From Amoeboradix gromovi (taxonomy: Eukaryota; Sanchytriomycota; Sanchytriomycetes; Sanchytriales; Sanchytriaceae): 23,373 bases of DNA. Shown one piece after another: positions 1-7,921 of the stretch. The number at the start of each line of letters is the position of its first letter. The first letter of the stretch is position 1. The notes under the pieces were generated by a model that saw only the letters and a program-made list of their open reading frames with translations, was not told the DNA's origin and searched no databases. The translations under genes and the position numbers were made by a program. The stretch lies in the NCBI GenBank assembly GCA_018985225.1, contig JADGIF010000073.1, forward strand, positions 1-23,373, given 5' to 3'.

Positions 1-287
1 AATTGCGCTTTCTTTTCATGTTTTGTAAGTGGCAATCCTCTTCTTTCAACTCTGATTGAATTGTATTTGAAATCATAAAGTCAATAGTTACCGTACAAAT
101 CTAAAATAAAGACTGGATGAAAGGGCAAAAGAATAGCAATACAGACTGTTTATTTTTGAAATTTGGATACATTTTTTTGTCTAGTTTTTGTAGAGCATGA
201 TGTGTTTCGGTTGTTTTTAGGACTACAAGATTGAATCCTATCATCAGTCTGCGTTAAAAAGAAGGTTCTAAGAATTTATTAGTTTCC
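1..287. other. Intergenic sequence downstream of the TFIIF-beta gene
   Basis: AT-rich sequence with no supported gene. The only element I can assign is a minus-strand AATAAA hexamer at 275-280. It lies 7 nt past the stop codon of the TFIIF-beta gene, so that transcript probably ends near 245-270. Confidence 0.5.
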
Positions 288-950
288 TTACCTCAGTTTC
301 TTATACTCTTCTTTCAAAGTCCACATTGAATTATAAGGTCCTCTTTTAATCAGCTCGCCAATTTCAGGTAGTATCTCTTTTAAGTAGCTTGCACTTTGAT
401 CTGTCTGTTCTACTAAGCTCTTCATACTGGCGTACTCAGTCTTTTCAAATAATCTAAACAACAAATCCAACACGCTTGATTTCGGCAATCTGATTCGTTT
501 TTCGTCATCCTTCCTCATTCCTTTTTTGGTTTCTTTTCCGAAATCATCCGCATGATAAGTCTGCTTTATCTCTCTTCCACTGATCATTGTTTGTTTTTGT
601 TGTTCAGCCTGTAATCTTCTCTTTTTCATAACGTTCCGGTATCTCTGCCCCATCTCTGGCTGCAATGCGCACTCTGTTGTTATATTAAATTGTACCCCAT
701 CCTCGTTAAAGCAATACATGTTCTCTGATTTAGTTGTGGTTATTTGCAATTTATACTCCAGTGGCAACTCGTCATGTTTAATGGACAGGCTGCCCTGTTT
801 GTCCATAAATTTTAGTTCTCCCAACTCTTCCTTGTTCTTTTTTGACTCCCATTCCTTCAACAAGAATCGTGGCACTTTGACCAGCCATGCATTTTGCATC
901 TTGTGTTTTACAATACTCCTTTTATACATAATCTTTGGAATCTTAGCCAT
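288..950 (-). CDS. TFG2: TFIIF beta subunit (RAP30/Tfg2)
   Basis: Small subunit of general transcription factor IIF, which dimerises with the alpha subunit, binds RNA polymerase II and stabilises the pre-initiation complex. The protein is 220 aa, close to the roughly 250 aa of animal RAP30 and shorter than yeast Tfg2. Residues 20-33 (AWLVKVPRFLLKEW) match the start of the TFIIF-beta dimerisation domain, which runs to about residue 110. A charged linker at about 108-150 leads to a C-terminal winged helix at about 153-216, with the hallmark RLPKSSVLDLLFRLFEK and the late GPYNSMWTLKEEYK. The ATG at 950 is the first one, and an in-frame stop lies two codons upstream, so the start is secure. No intron is needed. 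The stop is followed after 7 nt by AATAAA. Confidence 0.93.
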   Translation of the reverse strand: MAKIPKIMYKRSIVKHKMQNAWLVKVPRFLLKEWESKKNKEELGELKFMDKQGSLSIKHDELPLEYKLQITTTKSENMYCFNEDGVQFNITTECALQPEMGQRYRNVMKKRRLQAEQQKQTMISGREIKQTYHADDFGKETKKGMRKDDEKRIRLPKSSVLDLLFRLFEKTEYASMKSLVEQTDQSASYLKEILPEIGELIKRGPYNSMWTLKEEYKKLR

Positions 951-1045
951 AGCTTAGTACATGCTATTCAATATCTCTATGGCTTACAGTCTCAGCTATA
1001 ATTAAAAGCACCCTAGAGGAAATTTTGTAAAAAATTATTAAGACA

Positions 1046-1606
1046 GATTGTTTTCTGGAATAAATGATTTATCGCGAATTTGTATGCATTTTTGTATAAT
1101 TTCAAGACTTTTCTAATAGCTTGAATACTTGATATTTTTCCTTTTCGCAAATGGTAAATCAATTCTAAAGAAATAACTAGCAGGTGCAGCATACATTCAT
1201 CAACGTTGAGGAACTGGTCCAAGCATGGAAACTCCATGCCATGTACAGTATGTGGCACTCTAAAGAAACCAATTTGGAGAGCTATTCATGTACATAGTGT
1301 CATTTGGAAGTGGACATGGACCACAAGGAACAAATTCGATGCCATGTACAAGGTATGGTACTCTAAAGAAAACCAGCTTAGAACCTGAACCTGTACCAAT
1401 TGTCATTTGGAGATAGATAGAGACCATATGGCAGCAAGGACATAGACATCGAGTATCTGCATCCTTACTCAATCCCGTCTTAGGGTAGTGCAAGAGTAAG
1501 CAATCACTGTAACGGAGCATCAAGCACTGCTAGTTTCTCTGTGGAAATTCTCGATTTTCTCGGAAATCAGAACTTTTAACGAAGAGAACTGCGAATGGTA
1601 AATTAC
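1046..1606 (+). mobile_element. Fanzor/TnpB-type element relic, copy A
   Basis: Decayed copy of a repeat also found at 9108-9550 and, inverted, at 2064-2468. The plus strand carries fragments of the C-terminal end of a Fanzor/TnpB nuclease. A zinc-ribbon half is present as CTVCGTLKK (Cys codons 1242 and 1251) and again as CTRYGTLKK (Cys codon 1345; the second Cys has become Tyr). The second half is CTNCHLEIDRDHMAAR at about 1392-1430. DRD followed by AAR/AAN is the RuvC-III catalytic block of TnpB and Fanzor proteins. Frameshifts and stops separate the pieces, so it is dead. The first 160 nt carry no plus-strand frame, but the minus strand is open there. The last 120 nt are the best-conserved part. 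The host family (IS607-like or another) cannot be told from these remnants. Confidence 0.7.
1212..1415 (+). repeat. Tandem duplication of the zinc-finger segment inside relic A
   Basis: Two diverged copies of about 100 bp lie side by side (about 1212-1310 and 1313-1415). Each contains GCCATGTACA, then a GGCACTCTAAAG or GGTACTCTAAAG block, and then TGTCATTTGGA. Copy B at 9108-9550 has this segment only once, so relic A gained a duplication after the family spread. Confidence 0.7.
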
Positions 1607-1704
1607 GCTTCTACGCAGAAGGGTGATTGAATAATAATCCATCTAAGCATATAATTTAAGACAGTCTCTTTGCATCATGCGTCATTTACTTTCAGAACTA
1701 CAAA
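1607..1704. other. Spacer between two repeats
   Basis: No gene or motif recognised. Sequence of ordinary AT-rich composition separates relic A from the TIR element. Confidence 0.3.
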
Positions 1705-1941
1705 TGGGACATCAAATATAAAAACTGGACTAACTTTCTATAACAACTTGGAACATTATTTCAGCTTTATTAATTTTATGGATTTAACGAGATGCAGGGT
1801 CTTCTACTTTTATTTTGAAGAGGGGATTGAAAGCAATGAAAGAAAATTGGTATAATAGAAGATCTTTTATTAATGATAGCATTCCTCCGTATGGTGCACC
1901 TTTAAAAACGATTTAGTCTAGTTTTTATATTTGGTGTCCCA
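1705..1941 (+). mobile_element. TGGGAC terminal-inverted-repeat element, copy 1 (237 bp, internally deleted)
   Basis: Begins TGGGACATCAAATATAAAAA and ends with the near-perfect inverse, TTTTTATATTTGGTGTCCCA. About 29 of 31 terminal bases pair as an inverted repeat. Related copies lie at 7032-7450 and 11907-12403. Copy 1 lacks the central segment of the others and is joined at an AACGAG microhomology (GGATTTAACGAGATGC). There is no coding capacity, so it is MITE-like. Flanks show no clear target-site duplication. The TG...CA ends would also allow a solo LTR, but 31-bp inverted termini favour a DNA transposon derivative. Confidence 0.75.
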
Positions 1942-2055
1942 AGTGACCACTTCGCAGTAACGGTGAGGTGAAAGTTAAACAAATAAATTATCCAATGAGG
2001 AAATACTCAACAGGAAACTAAAATTTGCTGTTCGCTTAGGCTTTCTTCCAAAAAC

Positions 2056-2232
2056 CTACAGAGTTTCTAAGCTGGTTTTCTTTAGAGTACCACACCTTGT
2101 ACATGTCTGACTAGTAAATGACTCATTGCATTCGACCATCGTCTTTCCTCTTTGCTTACACTTGAACTTCAAGCGTTCCTTGAATGTGTAATGGGACATT
2201 GTGGCCATATTTCTTCCGAATTTCTCGACAAG
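2056..2232 (-). pseudogene. Fanzor/TnpB C-terminal fragment in relic C
   Basis: A minus-strand open stretch of 59 codons without a supported start codon. It includes the block preceding the zinc ribbon of TnpB/Fanzor nucleases (SHYTFKERL, residues about 16-24) and the hallmark NESFTSQTCTRCGTLKK, with Cys codons at plus positions 2101-2103 and 2092-2094. In the family, the E..TS..C..CG motif starts the zinc ribbon between RuvC-II and RuvC-III. The second Cys pair and the DRD of RuvC-III are missing because the frame ends at a TAG at 2056. The upstream two thirds of the nuclease are absent. Confidence 0.7.
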
Positions 2233-2468
2233 CTACTTATTGTTTGACCAGTATTGAACGATGGCAAGTGTATAAGATCATATGTCTTTGTATGCTGTAC
2301 CTGCTAATTATTTCTTTAGATTTGACATATTCAGGATTACATCTATTTATTCCATTTACGATTTGCAAAAATAAAGAATATCGAGTATTTAAGCTATTGG
2401 AAAAGTCACGTAATAATACAAAAATGCATACTCATTCGCGATAAATGATTTATTCAAGAAAACAATTG
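2064..2468 (-). mobile_element. Fanzor/TnpB-type element relic, copy C (inverted)
   Basis: Reverse-complement copy of the repeat at 1046-1606. The 5' half (TTGTTTTCTTGAATAAATCA on the minus strand, starting near 2468) and the zinc-finger block (2064-2104) match copies A and B. About 180 bp between them (2105-2285) is not in A or B. It holds additional Fanzor coding sequence, so C preserves part of the parent gene that A and B have lost. Confidence 0.65.
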
Positions 2469-2520
2469 AGCTGTGGAAATTCTTGAATTCTCCAAAGAAC
2501 TAGTACTTTTAATGAGGAGT
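2469..2520 (+). repeat. Isolated tail fragment of the Fanzor repeat
   Basis: CTGTGGAAATTCTTGAATTC and the following 30 nt match the last part of copies A and B (CTCTGTGGAAATTCTCGATT), but in plus orientation. It directly abuts the head of copy C, which is in minus orientation. The junction is therefore tail (+) against head (-), a rearranged or nested insertion. Confidence 0.55.
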
Positions 2521-2821
2521 TAAACAAATTTTGTTGTGGCTACTTTGACTTCTTCTTTTTGTTATGCAACGGCAAGTAAATTTCAGTTCTGGTGTTTATT
2601 GACATTGCTGAACATGTTTACTCAAACTTAGCAAAATGAATACGCTAACTCAAGTTAATTACATAGCTCAAGAACATCCTACCCTTTTCATTCTTTTCAA
2701 GGTGAAAACAAGTCAAAATGTTAGGTACATGAATTTTTATCCCTAGTCTGGTCCAAGTTTTTAATTCTTTGCACTAAAAGAGTAGGCGAATAAGCGTACC
2801 AGCGATAAAGTCGGAATTTAG
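2521..2821. other. Intergenic, no supported feature
   Basis: AT-rich sequence between repeat debris and the stop codon of the PPPDE-PUL gene. I see no gene, RNA or repeat here. Confidence 0.4.
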
Positions 2822-4363
2822 TTATTTATTTTTAAAATACTTTCCCATTTGCCCATCCATTTCAAGAATAATTGTATTCACTAAGTCGATTTGCTCTGGA
2901 TGTAGTTTAATCATTGCCAGACTGATTAGCAAGTCATTCTCACTTGTTTTGTTGATAAATTCGCAGCAAACACTCGAGTACTCCATCAGAAATAAGTCAT
3001 CGTCCTCATCTACGAAATAAACATTCATATCTTTTACTAATCCCTGCCTTTTGCTAATCCACACGCCAATATTCTTTAAAATTGTTGAGATATTTGACTT
3101 TAAGGTTGGAAATATGGAGGAATCAATTAAGTCTGGGATCAGCTGCATTAATGCATTTCTTAGCGATTCATTCAACAGAATTGTAGTCGTGCTAAACATG
3201 TTTATTAGTACTCGACAACCACATAAGAGAGTAGGTGCTAAAACCACAATATTTTCTGATTTTGTTAGATTGTGCAGTTTATCTACTATATCACATAGTA
3301 GCGGTACGTCTGCATCACAGTCTAGCAATGTCACTCTCAAATGATCAAGAATAGGATACCAATTGACAGCATCAGTGTTCAATGCTTTTTTATAACTCTC
3401 GACATTATTGTTGGGCAACGATATCTGTAACTGCTGCAACTTCTCTTTATTCTTTGTGGCGTTGAACTGCCGATTAAAACAAAACTGACATTTGCTAACA
3501 AATTCCAAAGGAATCGGATTGGAATGAAAATCAAACAGCTGTAAGAGAGCTGTCGGATCGGCACCCATAACTCGAGATGCTGGTTGGTTATTCACTATCT
3601 TAACAAATGTAGGAACTGCCGAAATGTTGAACTTCAGCTTCGTTCCATGGCATTTGTTTGTATCGACAATAATTGCAGTTGGGTGCTGTGGTGGCTTAAA
3701 AACAGGAGAAGGATAAGGAAAATTCGCAGCATGTTCTAAAAACATTGGCTTTATTTGCGTGCATGGCGCGCAAGTTGAGGAAGTAAACATCAGGATGGCA
3801 AGTGGCAAATTTAGAGAATCAAACTGCGAATCATTCTCAAGATACACAACAGGTTTATGCTCAAAAATTGCGTCTGTCTGAACAACGGCGGACTCTAACA
3901 AATCGCTAGTTTTGTAAGTAGAATGTTGAAATGCCTGATTAATCATTGGCTCTATCATTTTTCCAAGAGGCGTATTAAGGAACTCACTAGGAAGACTAAG
4001 AATTTTAGAAGGAATAGCTTTGCCCAACAGGAACTTGCAAACTTCGTTAGTGAACGTGTTGCAGTTAAAATTTAATAAATGATAATTGGCAGCGCTAAAT
4101 CTAGATTTTATTTGATTTAGAAACTCCTTGAAAGTAGCATAGTCTATAGATGTGTTACCCATTGCTATTTCATCAATCGGTAGTCCAAAGTGGGTTTGTT
4201 TGATTTGAGCAACCGAAATACCTTGACCATAAAATATTTCACGATTAAATACTACAACCGAAGTATGGTAGATTGCCTCAATATGAGTTCCTAATAGCTG
4301 TGATGATAGTGACTTAGCTAAGCCGTTGCTTATGTCATAAACGAATAAAGTTACGGAGGTCAT
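2822..4363 (-). CDS. PPPDE peptidase - thioredoxin - PUL domain protein
   Basis: Predicted deubiquitinase/deSUMOylase-like protein of 513 aa. Residues 1-145 form a PPPDE (DeSI-type) papain-fold domain. The catalytic pair is visible as His33 in IYHTSVVV and Cys101 in NFNCNTFTNEVCKFLLG. Residues about 170-290 are thioredoxin-like, with active site C198-A-P-C201 and the cis-Pro loop SAVPTFV at about 241. Residues about 330-513 are helical and fit a PUL domain, the Cdc48/p97-binding module of Ufd3/PLAA. This three-domain order is known in fungi, including fission yeast, and in plants. The start is the first ATG at 4363, because the family begins right at this V.L.VYD strand. The 30 codons further upstream have no ATG. 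Minus-strand AATAAA (2825-2830) sits immediately before the TAA stop. Confidence 0.88.
   Translation of the reverse strand: MTSVTLFVYDISNGLAKSLSSQLLGTHIEAIYHTSVVVFNREIFYGQGISVAQIKQTHFGLPIDEIAMGNTSIDYATFKEFLNQIKSRFSAANYHLLNFNCNTFTNEVCKFLLGKAIPSKILSLPSEFLNTPLGKMIEPMINQAFQHSTYKTSDLLESAVVQTDAIFEHKPVVYLENDSQFDSLNLPLAILMFTSSTCAPCTQIKPMFLEHAANFPYPSPVFKPPQHPTAIIVDTNKCHGTKLKFNISAVPTFVKIVNNQPASRVMGADPTALLQLFDFHSNPIPLEFVSKCQFCFNRQFNATKNKEKLQQLQISLPNNNVESYKKALNTDAVNWYPILDHLRVTLLDCDADVPLLCDIVDKLHNLTKSENIVVLAPTLLCGCRVLINMFSTTTILLNESLRNALMQLIPDLIDSSIFPTLKSNISTILKNIGVWISKRQGLVKDMNVYFVDEDDDLFLMEYSSVCCEFINKTSENDLLISLAMIKLHPEQIDLVNTIILEMDGQMGKYFKNK
2825..2830 (-). terminator. AATAAA abutting the stop codon of the PPPDE-PUL gene
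   Basis: The last codons read AAT AAA TAA, so the hexamer is inside the coding region, immediately before the stop. This implies a very short 3' UTR. Confidence 0.6.
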
Positions 4364-5164
4364 GTTTGAAAATTGATATCTTAAATCAGCTAAATAAGCG
4401 GTATTTTCCTTGAATAAATCTTTTATTGCAATTAAACGACTGTGATAGCTCAAACAGTTGATTTTTCAGATATTCCCGATTAAAGAAAAAGAAGAGAATG
4501 AAAACAGTTTTGAGCGACTTGTTTGCAAGAAGTTCAGAAATCTTTTGGTGTATCCACATTTCCTAAAAAGAGATCCTCTCTTGCGTTGTGTCTTATCCAT
4601 TTTTAGAGCTTCAAACTAGAGATATGCCACTATGAAACCAGTCTAATATTTAAAAACAAATGTCTCAGAAAACTTGTCAAGTAGAGAGGTCCCACACCTT
4701 ATCGTCTTTACGTCAAGCTAATAACGTTAACTGGATTTTCTTCATGTATTCCAAACTCAGATACAGGTGATAGGAATGTCTTCTGCCATATACATACACT
4801 AGAATTTCTTTTGAGATATTGAAAGTGTCGTTCTCGGTGTTACGACATTCTTTACCCAAGTAAATTTCTTTATTATCGCTGTCAATCTCTGTAATCTATA
4901 TCTGTAGCAATATAATTCTCAGTGCAAGCTCTACACGTCAGATTCAGCTAGTTTACTTAAGCTAATGTTATTGGTGAGTTAAGGTAAGTGAAATAGTTAT
5001 ATCGAACTTGTACATTATGATTTTGGTGCTTTTTGACGAATATTTGAAATTCTAATTGGTTTTATCTTTTGTATAATGTCTTCCCCTTTTACCCTCTGTC
5101 TACTTTTGATAGAGCATGTCCCAGATGTCCCTCCTTGAGGTTTTAAAGTTGAAGTTCCTGAAAA
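4364..5164. other. Bidirectional intergenic region with repeat fragments
   Basis: Region between the divergent PPPDE-PUL and PAN-like genes. About 4540-4590 resembles 7780-7815, near repeat relic D (CACATTTCCTAAAAAGAGAT against CACATCTTCCTAAAAGAGAT), so a small repeat fragment is present. About 5061-5142 resembles 18698-18775, upstream of the importin gene (shared CATGTCCCA, then TGTC, then CCTTGA). No coding exon could be established. A short hydrophobic frame from an ATG at 5076 is discussed under the PAN gene. Confidence 0.45.
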
Positions 5165-5980
5165 ATGTCATTTCAGCAATTTTATGCTATTTCATCACAA
5201 CAAGACTGCTTAAATACATGCCAGCAAAGTGATTGTCAGGGATACAAATGGGATGCGTCTGGTAATTGTTACTTGTACTTTTTAGTAGGAAATTCCTCGA
5301 TTTCGATAATAGGAAGTAGGGAGGGTAAGATTCCAGAGGTACCTGATTTCACGTCTAGTACAACGCAGTGTATAGCCAGTGCATGTAATGCTGTAAAAAC
5401 TACAGATTTATATGATTTCAATAAATGCGTTCAGGATTGCAAAGACGATTCAGATTGCACAGGGTTTGCAGCTGGTGATAATCAACAATATTGCACGCTT
5501 TTTAAGAGCAGCGGAACTCCGCAGACATTTACTGGTTATACATTTAACAAGAAAAAAGCAGATTCAGTTCCGATTACTAGCAATACACTTCCAATTATAA
5601 TTGGAGTAATAGCCGCAGTTGTAGTATTTATCTCTATAATTGTCTTCATAATGATCAAACGACTAAAGAAGCCAATTGGAAAGCAAGTTTATCAGCCAGA
5701 AAGTGAAAGAGATTTTTATGATCGACCTCTATCTTTTCAGGATCCACGAAACAGTGTCATCAGTTCTGAAGAGCCTTTTCTACCCAGACCCCTATCACAT
5801 GTAGCGTCTAATACATCTAACAATTCGAAATTCCAAATAAGGAATGCAACTTATAATGATTTATGGAGTACAAGTAATTCGATGGACAGAAATAATAAGG
5901 TGCCAATTCCTGGAATAGACACTAGCATGCACATTGACTACCATTTGAGTAGAGAGGATAACCCAAGCACTGATGAATAA
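5165..5980 (+). CDS. PAN/apple-like type I membrane protein, 5' end uncertain
   Basis: Frame of 271 aa with two cysteine-rich modules, one transmembrane helix and a cytoplasmic tail. Module 1 has Cys 15, 19, 24 and 35 in a C-x3-C-x4-C-x-GYKWD...C pattern. Module 2 has Cys 69, 74, 88, 92, 98 and 110. Both resemble PAN/apple or WSC-type carbohydrate- or protein-binding modules of fungal surface proteins. Residues 141-164 are the membrane helix. The 100-residue tail is rich in Ser, Pro and Asn, with no recognised domain. No signal peptide follows the first ATG, and module 1 begins abruptly, so a 5' exon is probably missing or was lost. An in-frame TGA precedes the ATG. A hydrophobic frame from ATG 5076 (MSSPFTLCLLLIEH) could be a signal-peptide exon, but no convincing splice fits. 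AATAAA overlaps the stop (5976-5981). Confidence 0.7.
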   Translation: MSFQQFYAISSQQDCLNTCQQSDCQGYKWDASGNCYLYFLVGNSSISIIGSREGKIPEVPDFTSSTTQCIASACNAVKTTDLYDFNKCVQDCKDDSDCTGFAAGDNQQYCTLFKSSGTPQTFTGYTFNKKKADSVPITSNTLPIIIGVIAAVVVFISIIVFIMIKRLKKPIGKQVYQPESERDFYDRPLSFQDPRNSVISSEEPFLPRPLSHVASNTSNNSKFQIRNATYNDLWSTSNSMDRNNKVPIPGIDTSMHIDYHLSREDNPSTDE

Positions 5981-5981
5981 A
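5976..5981 (+). terminator. AATAAA overlapping the PAN gene stop
   Basis: GAA TAA A: the stop codon TAA forms part of the hexamer. Confidence 0.6.
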
Positions 5982-6044
5982 TTATTATTTTAAAACCTTA
6001 GCGCTCAATAACTCGTTGGGGTTTTATTCTACTCTCCTTGAAAT

Positions 6045-6863
6045 ATGAACATTCCCATCTTATTCCCAGCGTCATTGAAAGAAGAGATATTGAACCTAAA
6101 AAACAAGGGAATGTTTCTCAGAATTAGAGATGACGAATTCTACAAGGATAATGACTTACTGGATAAATCCAATTTAAATATTACCCAAAATGGTTTTATT
6201 CTATACCAAGACAAATCTTTGTTTATATACAATTTTGTACCTGATAATGCATCTGTGAAAGATAAGCTATTGTATGCAAATGGTGAAATGATTTTATTAA
6301 AGGAACTGGGCACTCACGTTGTTTTTATAAACAAACTAACAGATGCTACTTTTGAGAAGTCTTTTGATGAAAAGGTTTTAACTCATGATGAATTGCATAA
6401 GCAGCAAGTTAGAAAAGAAGAGATGCTAATGGATATGTCTAGAATTAAATTAGTTGGAAGTGGAATTCCATTCAGTTTAACTTCTGAATTACAAAATCAT
6501 TTGAATAGTGAAGCTATCTTGATGACTATCAAAGACGAGACTGTTGGGTTATACAAGTCAGTTAATTCTTTCACTGAGTTTATCACTGCTTTAAAAGAGT
6601 CCCAAATACCAATGTATGGCTATTTTAACGAAACTAAACTTTTTATTTCATACTGCCCCGAATCTGCTGGCGTAAAGGATAGAATGCTCTTTACCACTGC
6701 TAAAAATCACGTCCAATCTTTTTTTCCTAAAGATATCAACAAAATTGAAGCCAGTGCTGCCGAAGAGTTACCGGCATCTGAAGAACAGGAGGAATTGCAA
6801 CAGGAAGCAGTCAATCAACAGCGTAGAAAAGTGGCTGCACCAGGAAAGCGAAGACTTCTTTAA
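6045..6863 (+). CDS. TWF1: Twinfilin (tandem ADF-homology actin-binding protein)
   Basis: Actin-monomer-sequestering and barbed-end-capping protein of 272 aa with two ADF-H domains. Domain 1 spans about residues 4-125 (NFVPDNASVKDKLLYANGEM is the actin-facing helix segment). Domain 2 spans about 140-245 and repeats the signature as SAGVKDRMLFTTAKNHV. A glutamate/glutamine-rich linker and a basic tail (RRKVAAPGKRRLL) follow. The basic C-terminal tail is typical of twinfilins, where it contacts capping protein and phosphoinositides. Metazoan and yeast twinfilins are about 330-350 aa, so both domains are somewhat compact. The ATG at 6045 is 64 nt past the PAN gene stop, so the promoter must be very short or overlap that gene. 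The TAA stop overlaps AATAAA (6862-6867). Confidence 0.85.
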   Translation: MNIPILFPASLKEEILNLKNKGMFLRIRDDEFYKDNDLLDKSNLNITQNGFILYQDKSLFIYNFVPDNASVKDKLLYANGEMILLKELGTHVVFINKLTDATFEKSFDEKVLTHDELHKQQVRKEEMLMDMSRIKLVGSGIPFSLTSELQNHLNSEAILMTIKDETVGLYKSVNSFTEFITALKESQIPMYGYFNETKLFISYCPESAGVKDRMLFTTAKNHVQSFFPKDINKIEASAAEELPASEEQEELQQEAVNQQRRKVAAPGKRRLL

Positions 6864-6867
6864 TAAA
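6862..6867 (+). terminator. AATAAA overlapping the twinfilin stop
   Basis: TAATAAA: the last two bases of the stop codon are the first two of the hexamer. Confidence 0.6.
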
Positions 6868-7031
6868 TATCTCTGATCTCTTCAAATACCTTTGAAACGT
6901 TCTAAAAGCAGCTCTGTATTATTTAAACGTTTCGATAGTTTATAAATTAATCTAAACGCTTTCTAATAAGAATGTGTGTAGCTAATGTTCTTAATTCTTC
7001 ATTATCCTTTTTAATCCTCTAGGTTTGCATA

Positions 7032-7450
7032 TGAGACATCAAATATAAAAACTGGACTAACTTTCTGTAACAACTTGAACATTATTTCAGCTTTGTTAAT
7101 TTTATGGATTTAAGAGGCGAGTGGACATTCAGCTAGTTGCGGAGTTGACGAGTATAAAAGGAAAATAAATAACTTTTTGTATCGAAATTTGAAAAATAAA
7201 TATTCTGTACAGCTATTCTCTTGCGGAGTTGATGAGTATGAAAGGAAAATAAACCTCTGATTCATAATATTAATTCATAGTACTATTTGAACGAGATGCA
7301 GGGTCTTCTAGTTTTATTTTGAAAAGAGGAATACAATCAATGAAAGAATCTTGGTATAACAGAAGAAGATCTTTTATTAATGATAGCATTTCCTCAATAT
7401 GGTGCACCTCCTTTAAAGACGAGTTAGTCTAGTTTATATTTGGTGTCCCA
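7032..7450 (+). mobile_element. TGGGAC TIR element, copy 2 (419 bp)
   Basis: Starts TGAGACATCAAATATAAAAA (one terminal substitution) and ends TTTATATTTGGTGTCCCA. The centre holds a diverged internal duplication: TGCGGAGTTGACGAGTATAA at about 7138 and TGCGGAGTTGATGAGTATGA at about 7223. It also has a TATA-like GAGTATAAAAGG. It shares the 3' segment ACGAGATGCAGGGTCTTCTA with copies 1 and 3. It is flanked by TA on both sides, compatible with a TA target duplication, but the other copies do not show this. Non-coding. Confidence 0.75.
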
Positions 7451-7807
7451 TATACAATATTCACATCAAAAATGACAAGATCGATGTCAATGTTCAGCTT
7501 CAAGAAACCAAATTGCTATAGTTATGCAACATTCTGTTACCACTATAAATGAGATTCTAGACTACATTAGTTTCGAATGAATGCAGATCATACTTTGAAG
7601 TTCCTTAATTTGTATTGAAACATTGGATTGGTTCTAATTGAATGAACCATTTATGGTGATTACACGAGCTATAAAAATACAATCTTCTATGTTTGGAGAC
7701 TAGTCCAAGAATCGAAAGTTACGAGGCTCTAAGATCAGCAAAGAGATCTTTATGTAATTTTTAGCTTTTAAAATCCCTTGGTATTTACACATCTTCCTAA
7801 AAGAGAT
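7451..7807. other. Intergenic, weak repeat similarity only
   Basis: No gene found. About 7780-7807 matches 4540-4575 and leads into relic tail D. Confidence 0.35.
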
Positions 7808-7921
7808 CATTACTCGATCCCGCTTCATGGAGGTGGAAGCGTTATCGACAGCTGTGACGGAGCGATTGGCTCTGCTTCTCTGTAGAAGCTCTTAATATTC
7901 TCGCAAATCAGGGCCTCTATT
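7808..7921 (+). repeat. Diverged tail of the Fanzor repeat, copy D
   Basis: TTACTCGATCCCG, CTGTGACGGAGC, CTTCTCTGTAGAA and TCTCGCAAATCAGG follow in the same order and spacing as the last 120 nt of copies A (1465-1584) and B (9426-9545). The nuclease part is absent. This tail therefore survives on its own. Confidence 0.5.

Noticed and set aside
996-1011. Possible 16-nt intron GTGCTTTTAATTATAG on the minus strand upstream of TFIIF-beta
   Set aside because: The TFIIF-beta frame has an in-frame stop just before its ATG and needs no upstream exon, so this is not supported.
1705-1941. Solo LTR interpretation of the TGGGAC repeats
   Set aside because: Ends are TG...CA as in LTRs, but 31-bp inverted termini are too long for typical LTRs and no 5-bp target duplication is visible. 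Kept as the less likely alternative.
2184-2444. Plus-strand frame of 86 codons
   Set aside because: Antisense to Fanzor relic C. The minus strand carries the zinc-ribbon motifs.
4364-4453. Thirty extra codons at the N-terminus of the PPPDE-PUL protein
   Set aside because: This stretch has no ATG, and the PPPDE domain normally starts at the chosen methionine. Residues upstream show no conservation I recognise.
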